This document shows, one piece after another, positions 9,289 through 18,076 of a DNA stretch of 64,000 bases. The notes under the pieces were generated by a model that was not told the DNA's origin, ran no database searches, and saw only the letters and a list, made by a program, of their open reading frames with translations. Numbering within the stretch: the stretch's first letter is position 1; each line of letters begins with the position of its first letter. Origin of the DNA: CBDCWQ01 sp965223435 (GTDB lineage Bacteria; Myxococcota; Kuafuiibacteriia; Kuafuiibacteriales; Kuafuiibacteriaceae); NCBI GenBank assembly GCA_965223435.1, contig CBDCWQ010000012.1:62001-126000 (forward strand), read 5' to 3'. Both the position numbers and the translations under genes were made by a program.

Positions 9289-10998
9289 TTAGTAGGCCGC
9301 TTTCGTGAGTACAAATGGAACCAAGTAGTTCCTCGGACCACCACTGAAACTTGGGAAGACCCAGGCTTTGATCTTCTTCAACATGCATTGGCCCATTCTA
9401 CTGCCCTTAAATCGATTGGTGTGGATGGACGCCCGAGAGACGTTTCCTTTGGGCGATATCGTCACTTTGAACTCGACCTTGCCCTTGAGCCCATCGCTGG
9501 TCCTCAAGGCCTTCTGGTAGCACATGGTCAACGATCCAATGCGCGACTTGATGACCCGTGCGATATCCCCCTCGCTCAACGAGGCCCGATCGACCACCGG
9601 CAAGTCCACGCCGCTTTGCCCAAGGCTGTTCATCGGCAGTTCCGGTTTTTTGATGGTTCCGCTGGGCATGTCCTTGAATTGAATGGGAACCGCCTCCCGC
9701 CCGAGGCCGGCGCCACGAGGCCCGTTCCCGGAGTCCTTGTCGGTGATGTAGTCGCCGGTCGCGGACGCCACCTGCGTACGCCGTCGATTCGGCCGAACGC
9801 GGGGTTTTTGCTTCTTTTCGCGACCCAGAAGCTGCCCGAGCTCCGCAGGGTTTTCTTCAGGCCCAAAAACTTCGGGACCAACCTCTGGAGAAGTCTGCTT
9901 TTGGGCGAACGGCCCTGCGCCCCAGGGCGGCGTGAGCTGTATATCCACCACGCCGGCAGCCCAAAGCCCACAAAAAAGTAGAATGGAGGCCACGATGCCA
10001 GCACCCACCATGTAGCCCATCCGGCGCCGAGACCGCCGAGCATTGACGCCCGCGGCCTGAACAAAAAAACGGGTATTCTCGCTGACGCGCTCTTTCTCGC
10101 TGGCCCGAGGAACGTTGGCGAAAATGTCGTCGCTGTCAAACGCCAGCAGCTCATCAAGGCCGCTTTCCTCCGCCGCACCATCCTTGCGAACGCCCGCGGT
10201 TCCCGCCACGGCAATGGCGCGTTCGGGCGCCTTGGGTGCCTCGTCCGCCACCTCGGTCTTGCCGGTGAAGGGCTCATCCTCCGGCTCGCCGTCGGTTGCC
10301 GGCAAAGATCCCACATCGCTCGACTCGCTGTCGTCGAGATCGAAGGTGCCGATGTCGGCATCCCCAGATTCACCCGCGTCGGCGCCTTTGAGTCGCTCGG
10401 CCCGCCTACTCGCGAAATCGACCACATCGGCCCCACCACCGCTGTCCACAATCTTCGGGTCCGTGGTGGGCGGAGGAGGTGGGGGAGGCTTTCTTTTCGC
10501 TTCCGGCGGCAAGTGGGCGGCAACGTCTGGCACTTCGTAGACGCGCAGCCAGTTTTCCATGCCATCGTGCCAGACGTAGTGGCGACGCCGAACCTCGCCC
10601 GAGCCCACCCGGCGCACCAATTCGCTGAAGGCGTAGGGACCATGCTGTTGGCCATCGATGGCCACGTACCACTCGGCTCTGGAGTCACGCGACTTAACTG
10701 GAACGCCTGAGGTCGATTCTCGGTCCGTGCGCCGCTCCATGGCCAGATCGAAAGCCGACGGAAGCGCCTTGGCGGCACCCCGCTGGCCGTGGACCACGGA
10801 TCGTTCCCGCGAGGCCTGACCGCTTGCCTCGTCCACCAGGGGGGCGATCACCGTTCCACCCCGGGCATCACGCCTCAAGGACTCCCGGACGACGATCTGT
10901 GCTCCACACTTCTTGCAGCGAATCGTCAGAATTTTCCCTCTGACCTTTGCGTCAGAGAGCTGATATTTGGTTCTGCAACCACCGCAGAGGAACTTCAT
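9289..10998 (-). CDS. GltJ/AgmX-like membrane protein (zinc ribbon, GYF_2, TM, AgmX C-terminus)
   Basis: 569 residues. Residues 1-40 form an MJ0042-type zinc ribbon with Cys5, Cys8, Cys28 and Cys31. Residues about 109-160 are a GYF_2 domain (WYVAIDGQQHGPYAFSEL, with W150). An acidic, low-complexity linker leads to one membrane span near residues 325-347. The last 100 residues match the AgmX/PglI C-terminal, TonB-like domain (SEGDIARVIKSRIGSLTMCYQ, GKVEFKVTISPKG). This domain order is that of Myxococcus GltJ, in which the zinc ribbon is known to bind the GTPase MglA and the periplasmic part links to the cell envelope. No other gliding-motor gene is seen nearby, so a gliding role is not shown; many myxobacteria have multiple such proteins. 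A second, shorter version lies at 12657. Confidence 0.85.
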   Translation of the reverse strand: MKFLCGGCRTKYQLSDAKVRGKILTIRCKKCGAQIVVRESLRRDARGGTVIAPLVDEASGQASRERSVVHGQRGAAKALPSAFDLAMERRTDRESTSGVPVKSRDSRAEWYVAIDGQQHGPYAFSELVRRVGSGEVRRRHYVWHDGMENWLRVYEVPDVAAHLPPEAKRKPPPPPPPTTDPKIVDSGGGADVVDFASRRAERLKGADAGESGDADIGTFDLDDSESSDVGSLPATDGEPEDEPFTGKTEVADEAPKAPERAIAVAGTAGVRKDGAAEESGLDELLAFDSDDIFANVPRASEKERVSENTRFFVQAAGVNARRSRRRMGYMVGAGIVASILLFCGLWAAGVVDIQLTPPWGAGPFAQKQTSPEVGPEVFGPEENPAELGQLLGREKKQKPRVRPNRRRTQVASATGDYITDKDSGNGPRGAGLGREAVPIQFKDMPSGTIKKPELPMNSLGQSGVDLPVVDRASLSEGDIARVIKSRIGSLTMCYQKALRTSDGLKGKVEFKVTISPKGNVSRASIHTNRFKGSRMGQCMLKKIKAWVFPSFSGGPRNYLVPFVLTKAAY

Positions 10999-11143
10999 TC
11001 CATTGCCCCAACCCCCCTTGGCCCAATCCTGTGCCTCGGGACGGCCCGAATCGCGATCGCGTCCGGCCGTAAGTGGTAATCAGTGTACCAGATCTCATCC
11101 AGCCGCGCAGAAGACGATGACTCCCTCATTCTAGGATATCCAC

Positions 11144-12544
11144 CTACAAGAGGCCGATCAAATGGGCCTTGATGGTCTTCCTCACCGGCTCACTAGGGCT
11201 TTCGTCCATCGCCCGCATCCACATCTCAACCGCTTTTGACTTGAAACCCTGCCTCTCGTACAGCACCGCCAGATTCTTGAGGGCACTGAACTCGCTTGGT
11301 GCCAGTTCGACCACCCTCTCGTACTCGGAGATGGCTTCATAGATTCGGCCGATCTTGTGGAGTGCAACCCCTAAGGTGAAATGGCCTCGCGGATCCAGTG
11401 CATCGGCGCGAACGGCACGACTCGCGGCCTCCACCGCATCCGCGGCCCGGCCCCGCTTTAAGTGTTCGGTGGCCTGAGACAATGCCTGTGCTGCTTGTTG
11501 GCGCGATGCCTCAACACCGCCGCCAGCCCCCGAGCCCTTCTGGCGTTCCAAGATGGCCTCAACCCTTCTGACAAGCTCGGAAACCTTAAATGGCTTGGTA
11601 ATGTAGTCATCGGCGCCATGGATGCGTTTGACGTCCTGAATAAAGTTGAACCCCTTATAGATGGCCGAGATCATGATCACCGGAATATTTCGGTACTGCT
11701 CGGATCGCTTGATGTTTCCACAGATTTCGAAACCGTGGATCTCAGGAAGCATGGCATCGAGCAAGACCAGATCTGGACGGGTTGAACGCAGAAGCTCAAG
11801 AGCCTGCCTTCCTCGGCTCGCCCGAATAACCTCCATACCCCGGTGGGTAAGCAACGTATCCAGAAGTTCGAGGATGTCCTCCTCATCGTCGACCGCGAGA
11901 ATTCGAGGCTTACTCGAATCTCTCTCAAGGGGCGCGGGAGGCGCCTGAGTGAAGGAGCCAAAACTGCCTTCCGGAAGTTCGGAATCGAGCTCCACGTCTT
12001 GCGGCGCGCCCGGCTTGCCGGTCAGCGGACTCAATACCTTGACGAAGGGTTCTTTTTGCGGCCCCGCCTGGGGCCCGTGCCAAAGCCGTTCTCCCTCTTG
12101 GTAGGCCCGATAGGCGCCGTCGGTCATTTCTTCAATCGTTTGGCGCAACGCAACAAACGGGAGCACGCTTCTTCCGGTGGCGAAGGCGACTTCATCCAGA
12201 AGGACTTTGTCGTTGGGCGCGGCCGCCGCCAATCGGAGCGAGCTCCCTTCGAACGCAAGAGGCAAAATCTGGTGCGCCCTCGCGATTTCGTACGGAATGA
12301 CGCTGAGCACCTCCGTAGGCACGACACAGGCGCGCAAATCCACCGCGGGAACGCCCCATTGCTCTGCCAGGGCGGCGACGATCTGCAATTCATCCGCCAG
12401 ACCAAGACGAACGATGGTCGACCCGAGCGGAAGGGGCGACGCGCCCTGAGCATCCACCGCATGGGACAGTTGCTCTCGGGTGAGAATGTTTCGACGAACG
12501 AGTATTTCGCCGAGCTGAACCTTTTCTGGAAGTTCGACGGGCAT
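11144..12544 (-). CDS. Regulator fusing MshEN, response-regulator receiver and TPR domains
   Basis: 466 residues. Residues about 8-145 resemble the MshEN (GspE/PilB N-terminal) domain (LGEILVRRNILTREQL, LPLAFEG), some members of which bind c-di-GMP. After a linker, residues 212-335 form a receiver domain with acidic pair D219-D220, phospho-acceptor D263 (LVLLDAMLP) and the conserved Lys in YITKPFK. Residues about 355-466 contain TPR-like helix pairs. There is no DNA-binding or enzymatic output domain, so it probably acts through protein contacts, combining phosphorylation with a possible nucleotide signal. It sits between the two GltJ/AgmX-like genes on the same strand. Confidence 0.8.
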   Translation of the reverse strand: MPVELPEKVQLGEILVRRNILTREQLSHAVDAQGASPLPLGSTIVRLGLADELQIVAALAEQWGVPAVDLRACVVPTEVLSVIPYEIARAHQILPLAFEGSSLRLAAAAPNDKVLLDEVAFATGRSVLPFVALRQTIEEMTDGAYRAYQEGERLWHGPQAGPQKEPFVKVLSPLTGKPGAPQDVELDSELPEGSFGSFTQAPPAPLERDSSKPRILAVDDEEDILELLDTLLTHRGMEVIRASRGRQALELLRSTRPDLVLLDAMLPEIHGFEICGNIKRSEQYRNIPVIMISAIYKGFNFIQDVKRIHGADDYITKPFKVSELVRRVEAILERQKGSGAGGGVEASRQQAAQALSQATEHLKRGRAADAVEAASRAVRADALDPRGHFTLGVALHKIGRIYEAISEYERVVELAPSEFSALKNLAVLYERQGFKSKAVEMWMRAMDESPSEPVRKTIKAHLIGLL

Positions 12545-12656
12545 ACGTAATGTAGTCGAAAACTACCGCGGCTCGCGTTGGCCCGAAACCCTGTCCGCAA
12601 AAAAAAAGGCCTCAGACCCGTTGTGTGCCCTTCGCGCGCTTTGTCTTACTTCGGGT

Positions 12657-13625
12657 TTAACGACCGCGTACCGTGATGGGGTACTCCACGTTTCGCACCT
12701 CACCCCGGTATTTTCTCCATCGCACCGCACCGAGTTTCCTTTTCATGCAGGCGGCCAGCGGGCTCCCCCGCAGCGCCCGGTTGGCCAACCGAATGTTCCG
12801 GGGTATTCCGCCATTGGAAATCGAAAAACTCAGCAGCAGCTGCTCGGGCACCGAGTCCGGATCTCGTTGAATCTGGGCCACGATACAGCGTTTGAATCCC
12901 CCGAAGGCTCGCCCGACACCCTGCATAATCTCTCTTTTTGACAGCTCGCTCTTGCCTGAAAACCGTGCGAATGCGCGACGCCTTTTGGGCTTCTTTTTGG
13001 TCTGCCTTGTCTCTTTGACTGGGGTTTTGGGTTCAACCAGAGGCATCAACGGGGGCTGGATCGTGACCCGCGCCAAAAGCCCGTCCAGCTCTTTTTTGAG
13101 TGCGGCCTCTTTGGCCTTGACCTCTGCAAGTTCTACTTCCGCTCGCCAACTCTGCCACCAGAACACACCCAGCGAACAAATCCCCAACAAGGCAACCGCC
13201 GCCGCAACAAAGCGGAGGACCCTGAGCCTCCAGCTGCGGGTGGCCTTGGAGCGTGCCGCGTGTTCTCGCGCGACGCGCTCTTGGTGCTCTTTGGCGCGCG
13301 AAAGATGACTACGAAAAGCGCCAAAAAGCCGAAGGGCGCGGTAATCCCCTTCTTCGGCTGCGATCAGCGTTTCCGCACCGATCGTACCCTCGTAGAGCAG
13401 CTCGAGGAGCGCTTTTGACTTCAGAGGGCCAAAAACCTCGCCATCAAGCTGATAAAGCCACTCCGATTCGAGGCCAAGGACCTGATCGGTCGTCTCACTC
13501 AAGAGACCGGCAAACAGCTCTCCGTCAGCCGCAATCCCCTCCCCATCATCGGATTCTGGGCCATCCCCCTCCCCTTTCTCGGGGGCATTTGCCGGCGTTG
13601 TCGCACCCATCGATCCAAAAACCAT
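12657..13625 (-). CDS. GYF_2-TM-AgmX-type membrane protein, short GltJ-like paralogue
   Basis: Read from ATG 13625 (322 residues); an in-frame ATG at 13712 would extend it over the truA start, and 13610 is another option. The N-terminal acidic linker is followed by a GYF_2-like domain (EWLYQLDGEVFGPLKSKALLELL), one membrane span (FVAAAVALLGICSLGVFWW), a coiled segment (about 40 residues of Glu/Lys/Ala), a Lys-rich stretch and a C-terminal AgmX-like domain (SKREIMQGVGRAFGGFKRCI, then GIPRNIRLANR and LAACMKRKLG). It lacks the zinc ribbon of the paralogue at 9289. By analogy it crosses the inner membrane with the C-terminal domain in the periplasm. Confidence 0.75.
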   Translation of the reverse strand: MVFGSMGATTPANAPEKGEGDGPESDDGEGIAADGELFAGLLSETTDQVLGLESEWLYQLDGEVFGPLKSKALLELLYEGTIGAETLIAAEEGDYRALRLFGAFRSHLSRAKEHQERVAREHAARSKATRSWRLRVLRFVAAAVALLGICSLGVFWWQSWRAEVELAEVKAKEAALKKELDGLLARVTIQPPLMPLVEPKTPVKETRQTKKKPKRRRAFARFSGKSELSKREIMQGVGRAFGGFKRCIVAQIQRDPDSVPEQLLLSFSISNGGIPRNIRLANRALRGSPLAACMKRKLGAVRWRKYRGEVRNVEYPITVRGR

Positions 13626-13628
13626 GTT

Positions 13629-14459
13629 ATGCGAGCTCGAAGAAGCCGTCGAGTGCAGTCCCTTCTCGACCCAGGTCTCACTGTGTTGACCGGAGCCCCG
13701 CATGGGCCGCAAGCCCGTCGCCCACGCGCTCGGCGCTTTACCTACCGTGTGGGCATCGCGTACGATGGCGCCCCGTTTTACGGCTTTGCGCGGCAGCCGG
13801 GCCTACCGACCGTAGAATCCGCCCTACTCGCAGCCCTCCAGGTCTTGGTGCCGGAACTCCCCGGATTCGCGGTGGGAGGCCGAACCGACAAGGGTGTGCA
13901 TGCCGTAGGTCAGGTCATCTCATTTTATGCCCATAACCCCCTTGATCCCGCTGCGGTCATGGCCGCCATCGACTCCGCGCACGCGTCGATTGTCGGCCTG
14001 TCCGTGACCGGCGTCTCTCGGTCCTTTCACGCACGGTATTCCGCATCTTGCCGGCGCTACGCCTATTTTCTACCTGATCCCGAGCGCAGCCTCGACCTGG
14101 GTTTGCTCAACCGGCTCCTGTACGCCCTTGTGGGCCGGCGTTCCTTCTCCGCCTTCGCAAGGGACACCCAGCAAAACGCCAATCTTACACGAACCCTGTA
14201 TGAAGCTCGGGCCCGCCAAGTCCGGTACAAAGACAGGCCCGCGATACGCTTCGACTTCAGGGCAAACGGTTTTCTTCGGGCCCAGGTCAGAACCATGGTC
14301 TCGACCGCGGTGCGCGAAGCCCTTTTAGGGGCGGACGACGCCCGATTGGTGTCCATCGCCGCCACGGAAGACCGCCGCCAAAGCGCGCCCCCCGCCCCCG
14401 CCCATGGTCTTTACCTGTGCCGCATTGGCTACCCGCCCCAGGCTCCGCGACGCGGCTAG
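13629..14459 (+). CDS. truA: tRNA pseudouridine(38-40) synthase
   Basis: TruA converts uridines 38-40 of the anticodon arm to pseudouridine. The catalytic Asp is D87 in GGRTDKGVHAVGQ, and the family motifs AYDGAPFYGFARQP, SFHARYSASCRRYAYF and FRANGFLRAQVRTMV are all present. The first 35 codons have no counterpart in the family, and the ATG at 13629 is only 3 bases from the divergent start at 13625, so the true start is likely a GTG or TTG further in, near 13685. Translation then runs undisturbed to the end. Confidence 0.93.
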   Translation: MRARRSRRVQSLLDPGLTVLTGAPHGPQARRPRARRFTYRVGIAYDGAPFYGFARQPGLPTVESALLAALQVLVPELPGFAVGGRTDKGVHAVGQVISFYAHNPLDPAAVMAAIDSAHASIVGLSVTGVSRSFHARYSASCRRYAYFLPDPERSLDLGLLNRLLYALVGRRSFSAFARDTQQNANLTRTLYEARARQVRYKDRPAIRFDFRANGFLRAQVRTMVSTAVREALLGADDARLVSIAATEDRRQSAPPAPAHGLYLCRIGYPPQAPRRG

Positions 14460-14659
14460 CCCCCAACAATCACCAAGGCCGAGGCGCGAAGGCCTTTGCC
14501 CGCAGGACTGAATGTCCCTCGCTGCGTCACAGTGGGCCACAGTCGCCTAACCGGGACGGTCGTGGTTCGCAGGAACACTTTGGTCCCCCTGGCGGCGCCT
14601 AAGGTCTCATGATGTAACGCTCTGAACACAATTGGCTGCAGCGCAACGAGCATTCAAAT

Positions 14660-15274
14660 ATGAGACAATCATATGCATACGTGAAAAAGAACTCAGACCT
14701 GAACAGCCCCGCTCACCGCACCCAAGGGTTCAGCCTCATCGAACTGATGATCGTTGTCGGAATCATTGGCATCCTCGCTGCGATCGCCATCCCGAGCTAC
14801 ACAACCTACAGGTTGCGCGCAAAGTCTACCGAAGCCAAGACAAACTTCGGCGGTATCAAAACCAGTCAAGTTGCGTTTCTTTCTGCTTTCGACAATTTTG
14901 CAAACGTCACGACGGTGGAAGGCAATCTGGCTTTGTCAGGCAACAAAGCGGCGTGGCAAGGCGTTCCATGTGACCCGGCCTGCAGCCCGACCAACACCGC
15001 GCAGTGTAACCAATTCAATTGCATTTCCTTTAGACCCTCGGGCTCCGTGTACTACCGCTATCAGTCGCAGCATTCACTCGCGGCCCCTGGGGTCCGCGCA
15101 GAGTTCTGCATGGCAGCGGAAGCGGACCTCGATTCTGACGCGGTACCAAGCTCAATAGAGTATCAGTCGGACTACGGCAACGGGGGACTCGGAATCGTCG
15201 ACTGTGCGATAGGTGCCTGCCCCGGGGGAATTGAGCCAGATTCGGTCGTAGAGTGCACCCGCGGCCGATACTGA
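14660..15274 (+). CDS. Type IV pilin / prepilin
   Basis: 204 residues with a canonical prepilin signal: cleavage after G23, then Phe, Glu at mature position 5 and an uninterrupted hydrophobic helix (FSLIELMIVVGIIGILAAIA). The globular part has eight Cys and a Y-rich middle. The C-terminal half is consistent with a major pilin of myxobacterial PilA type, but no other pil genes are in the window, so a pseudopilin role is not excluded. A start at the in-frame GTG seven codons later would also leave a plausible leader. Confidence 0.85.
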   Translation: MRQSYAYVKKNSDLNSPAHRTQGFSLIELMIVVGIIGILAAIAIPSYTTYRLRAKSTEAKTNFGGIKTSQVAFLSAFDNFANVTTVEGNLALSGNKAAWQGVPCDPACSPTNTAQCNQFNCISFRPSGSVYYRYQSQHSLAAPGVRAEFCMAAEADLDSDAVPSSIEYQSDYGNGGLGIVDCAIGACPGGIEPDSVVECTRGRY

Positions 15275-15419
15275 ACCCGCACCACCTCCAGCGGCATCAC
15301 GTCGCCGAGTGTGTACCTCAGAACACGGGTGCCCCGTGTACTTTCGACCACCAGACGGCGATTGACCAATCATTTCAGTCCCCACACACTTGTGCACGGT
15401 CGTTGCTCTTATCGTGGCC

Positions 15420-15911
15420 ATGCATCCACAAACGCAAGGCCCACCGAACAACACCGAAGCCGCACAAACACGCCATGCGCGCAAACGGCGTGACGCGCAA
15501 CGGGCGCGCCGTCGGCAGAGAACCGCACGCGCCATTCGAGACAGGCCAAAGCTTTGCCGGTCGCGACTGGCCTCGATTCGAAAGGTGCTCGAAGCCTACA
15601 CAAAAGGCTTCGCCACGCCGCGTTGCCTAGCCGCCCATGTCGAGCGGGTAGAGTCCGAAGTGGAGGAACTTGAACAGTGGGCCAAAATGCGTACCCCCGA
15701 AACCCAAACCGCCGGCGCAACGGTTCGCCAGGCGCTTGAGTTTCTGCGAAACTTTGGCCACATCACGACCTTAGATTTCTCGCCCGTCCCCCAGGAGCAT
15801 CGTCATTGTCTGGTGAAACTACTGAGCCTGGAGCACCGCTGGTGTTACGCTGCGGCAGGAACCACCCGTAGCCGGTTTAAGGCGGCGACCGGGAGAACCG
15901 GGGCCCGCTAA
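15420..15911 (+). CDS. Hypothetical basic helical protein
   Basis: Reads as about 163 residues from ATG 15420 (an in-frame start at 15390 is possible). The N-terminal part is very rich in Arg/Ala/Gln; residues about 45-135 look like genuine helices (IRKVLEAYTKGFATPR, HVERVESEVEELEQWAKM, VRQALEFLRNFGHI). No family recognised, no signal peptide and no strong ribosome-binding site. It lies between a pilin and a convergent phosphatase. It could be a chance frame in GC-rich DNA. Confidence 0.35.
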   Translation: MHPQTQGPPNNTEAAQTRHARKRRDAQRARRRQRTARAIRDRPKLCRSRLASIRKVLEAYTKGFATPRCLAAHVERVESEVEELEQWAKMRTPETQTAGATVRQALEFLRNFGHITTLDFSPVPQEHRHCLVKLLSLEHRWCYAAAGTTRSRFKAATGRTGAR

Positions 15912-15945
15912 ACAGGCCTCTCGTTGGCCTTGTCGTGAAGTTTGG

Positions 15946-16704
15946 TCAGGGGTGAATCTCGACCACAACACACGTGATGTTGTCCTTGCCGCCGCGTTCG
16001 TTCGCAAGATCAATGAAGCGCTGACAGCTCTGTTTTGGGCTATCGCCTTGGAGAACCGGTGCTATCTCATCCGACTCGACATACCCGTGCAACCCATCAG
16101 AACAAAGTAGGTAGCGGTCACCGGATTGGATCGGAACCACAAAGGTATCCACTTGGACATACTCGCGGGGCCCAACCGCCCGAGTGATGACATTGCCGCG
16201 TGGCGATTTTTTGGCCTGCGCAGCAGTGATGAGCCCCGCTTTGAGCTGAAGCTGAACAAGCGTATGGTCTTCAGTCACCTGCCATGTCTGGTCCTCTCGG
16301 ACCAAATAGGCTCGGCTGTCTCCAACCGACCCAATGACCGCGATATTCTCAACAATCAACATGGAGGTGATCGTGGTTCCCATCCCGCGGTGCTCTGGAT
16401 CTTGTTCGGCGATCCCAAACACCATGTAGGTCGCAGCCTGAATCGCACTTTCCATCAATCGGCGCAGGCCACCAATGGTCTCTTCCGATGGGTGTTGCCG
16501 ATAAGCCTCAATTTTGGGGTAGGCCTGCCGAACCATGCTATGGGCCGCCTGAACGGCTTCCGCCGATGCGACCTCTCCCGCCGCATGTCCACCCATGCCG
16601 TCAGCCACAATATACAGCCCGAGCTCGTCGGAGTTGAAAAACGCATCCTCATTGTGATCCCGCTTCATCCCCACGTGGGTCAAAGACTCGGACACGTACC
16701 GCAC
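15946..16704 (-). CDS. PP2C-type serine/threonine protein phosphatase
   Basis: 252 residues covering the complete PPM/PP2C fold of bacterial Stp phosphatases, which remove phosphate from Ser/Thr of Hanks-kinase substrates using two metal ions. Motifs in order: RDHNEDAF (residues 15-22), VADGMGGHAAGE (33-44, metal-binding Asp), IGSVGDSRAYLV, the LCSDGLHGYV segment with metal-binding Asp, and GGKDNITCVVVEI at the end. No kinase gene is adjacent. The gene is convergent with its left neighbour and divergent from the barrel gene at 16905. Confidence 0.93.
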   Translation of the reverse strand: MRYVSESLTHVGMKRDHNEDAFFNSDELGLYIVADGMGGHAAGEVASAEAVQAAHSMVRQAYPKIEAYRQHPSEETIGGLRRLMESAIQAATYMVFGIAEQDPEHRGMGTTITSMLIVENIAVIGSVGDSRAYLVREDQTWQVTEDHTLVQLQLKAGLITAAQAKKSPRGNVITRAVGPREYVQVDTFVVPIQSGDRYLLCSDGLHGYVESDEIAPVLQGDSPKQSCQRFIDLANERGGKDNITCVVVEIHP

Positions 16705-16904
16705 AGGAGAAGATTATAATTGGCCCTCCCCGCTCTCAACCCCTTACCGGTTTCCCCGGCCTTGGCATCCTCCCCAGCCCCCAAGTGGGTCCCAAAGCCA
16801 CGATCGTTTTGCGTCGAACCATGGAAGGCTGGCGCTCACCGCGGTAGGATTCAGCCGCACGACGGTCCCTATCGCCCCACAAGAAACCGTGTTACCGCCG
16901 GGTC

Positions 16905-17483
16905 ATGGTGGATCGTACGCTTCTTGGACTCTGCTTGACGGTGGCGGTTCTCGGACCCGACATCAGCCTCGCTGAGGAAACCGCCTTCGAAGAAGCGCCA
17001 TTTGACACAGACAGTCCACCAGCGGCAGATCCCCGCCACAGCGCCTCACTGGGGATCGGACTCAACACCAGCCTTGCCCCCGATCTTGTGGCCAATTCAC
17101 GGCTGACGGCGGTCAGCCTACGACTGTGGCTGAGCCAGCTCATGGTGGAGCCGCTGCTGGGGTTTCGATTGGTCACCGGCGATGTGGACACCCGCTTCGG
17201 ACTGGGGGCGGGCGCCCTTTTGGGCTTCGCCCTCGCCCGCGGAAACCTGCGCCCCATTATCGGCGGGGGAATGGTCCTCGCTCTCAGCACGGGTGACGGA
17301 ACAAACACTGCGTTTTCGCTGGGGCCTCTGTTTGGCCTTGAGTATCGGTTTGATGATTTTCCGAGTCTGGCGTTTGATGCCTCCATTTTTCTCCCGATCC
17401 AGATCTCCAACGAGCCATTCACGTTTAGTATGGGAACCGGAGGCGGCGCGCTCGTGGGCTTCCACTACTATTTTTCGATGTAA
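16905..17483 (+). CDS. Predicted small outer-membrane barrel protein
   Basis: 192 residues with a signal peptide (TLLGLCLTVAVLGPDISLA) and then eight or so amphipathic strands rich in Gly and aromatics (LGIGLNTSLAP, GLGAGALLGFALARG, GFHYYFSM). Size and pattern fit an eight-stranded OmpA/OmpX-like barrel. No specific family recognised. It stands alone between the phosphatase gene and rpiB. Confidence 0.65.
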   Translation: MVDRTLLGLCLTVAVLGPDISLAEETAFEEAPFDTDSPPAADPRHSASLGIGLNTSLAPDLVANSRLTAVSLRLWLSQLMVEPLLGFRLVTGDVDTRFGLGAGALLGFALARGNLRPIIGGGMVLALSTGDGTNTAFSLGPLFGLEYRFDDFPSLAFDASIFLPIQISNEPFTFSMGTGGGALVGFHYYFSM

Positions 17484-17620
17484 GCCTTGGCGGGCTCGTC
17501 GCGTCGCGCTTTGGCAGGTATGGCCACGCGTTGTTCCCAACACGGGCTAAGGCTGCGCCATTCGTGGGGCACAAGGTCGAGGCAACGGATCCTTGGGATC
17601 AATGGAGCCAGGCTCCGGGA

Positions 17621-18058
17621 TCAATGACCGAGATCGCTAAGTTTCTGCACGCGCCGCTGGTGGCGACCGCCCTCAAAAGGGGTCGCGAGAAACGCAGCAA
17701 GAATCTCGTCGGCAGCAACATCGCCGAGGAGACGACTGCCCAAACAAAGGACGTTGGCGTCATTGTGGGCCCGCGACAGCCGGGCTTCTGTCACCGTGGA
17801 CGCGGCAACCGCCCTTACACCTAAAAACCGGTTGGCTGCCATCGCCATCCCCACGCCGCTGCCACACACCAAGATCCCCCGATCGACTTCGCCGGAGGTT
17901 ACCGCCAACGCCACCTTCTTCGCAAAGTCGGGGTAATCGACGGAGGATGCATCCCCGGGACCATAGTCTAAAACGGAGTGTCCGAGCGCCTCGCAGGCAG
18001 GTCCTAGCCTACGCCGTAAGGCCCACCCGGCGTGGTCAGATGCCAGCGCAAGTTTCAT
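17621..18058 (-). CDS. rpiB: Ribose-5-phosphate isomerase B
   Basis: RpiB interconverts ribose 5-phosphate and ribulose 5-phosphate in the pentose phosphate pathway. The 145-residue length is typical. The catalytic Cys65 lies in ILVCGSGVGMAMAANR, and the N-terminal SDHAG motif (residues 7-11, with His9) and the HNDANVLCLG segment are present. It follows fabF by 18 bases on the same strand, so it is probably the last gene of an acpP-fabF-rpiB transcript. Confidence 0.93.
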   Translation of the reverse strand: MKLALASDHAGWALRRRLGPACEALGHSVLDYGPGDASSVDYPDFAKKVALAVTSGEVDRGILVCGSGVGMAMAANRFLGVRAVAASTVTEARLSRAHNDANVLCLGSRLLGDVAADEILAAFLATPFEGGRHQRRVQKLSDLGH

Positions 18059-18076
18059 GCCCCGCCTTGTCTCCGT

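Noticed and set aside
12600..12640. T9 run after the short AgmX-like gene as intrinsic terminator
   Set aside because: Only a weak stem precedes it; it cannot be called with confidence.
14460..14659. Sigma-54 promoter before the pilin gene
   Set aside because: No GG-N10-GC pair with acceptable flanks could be found.
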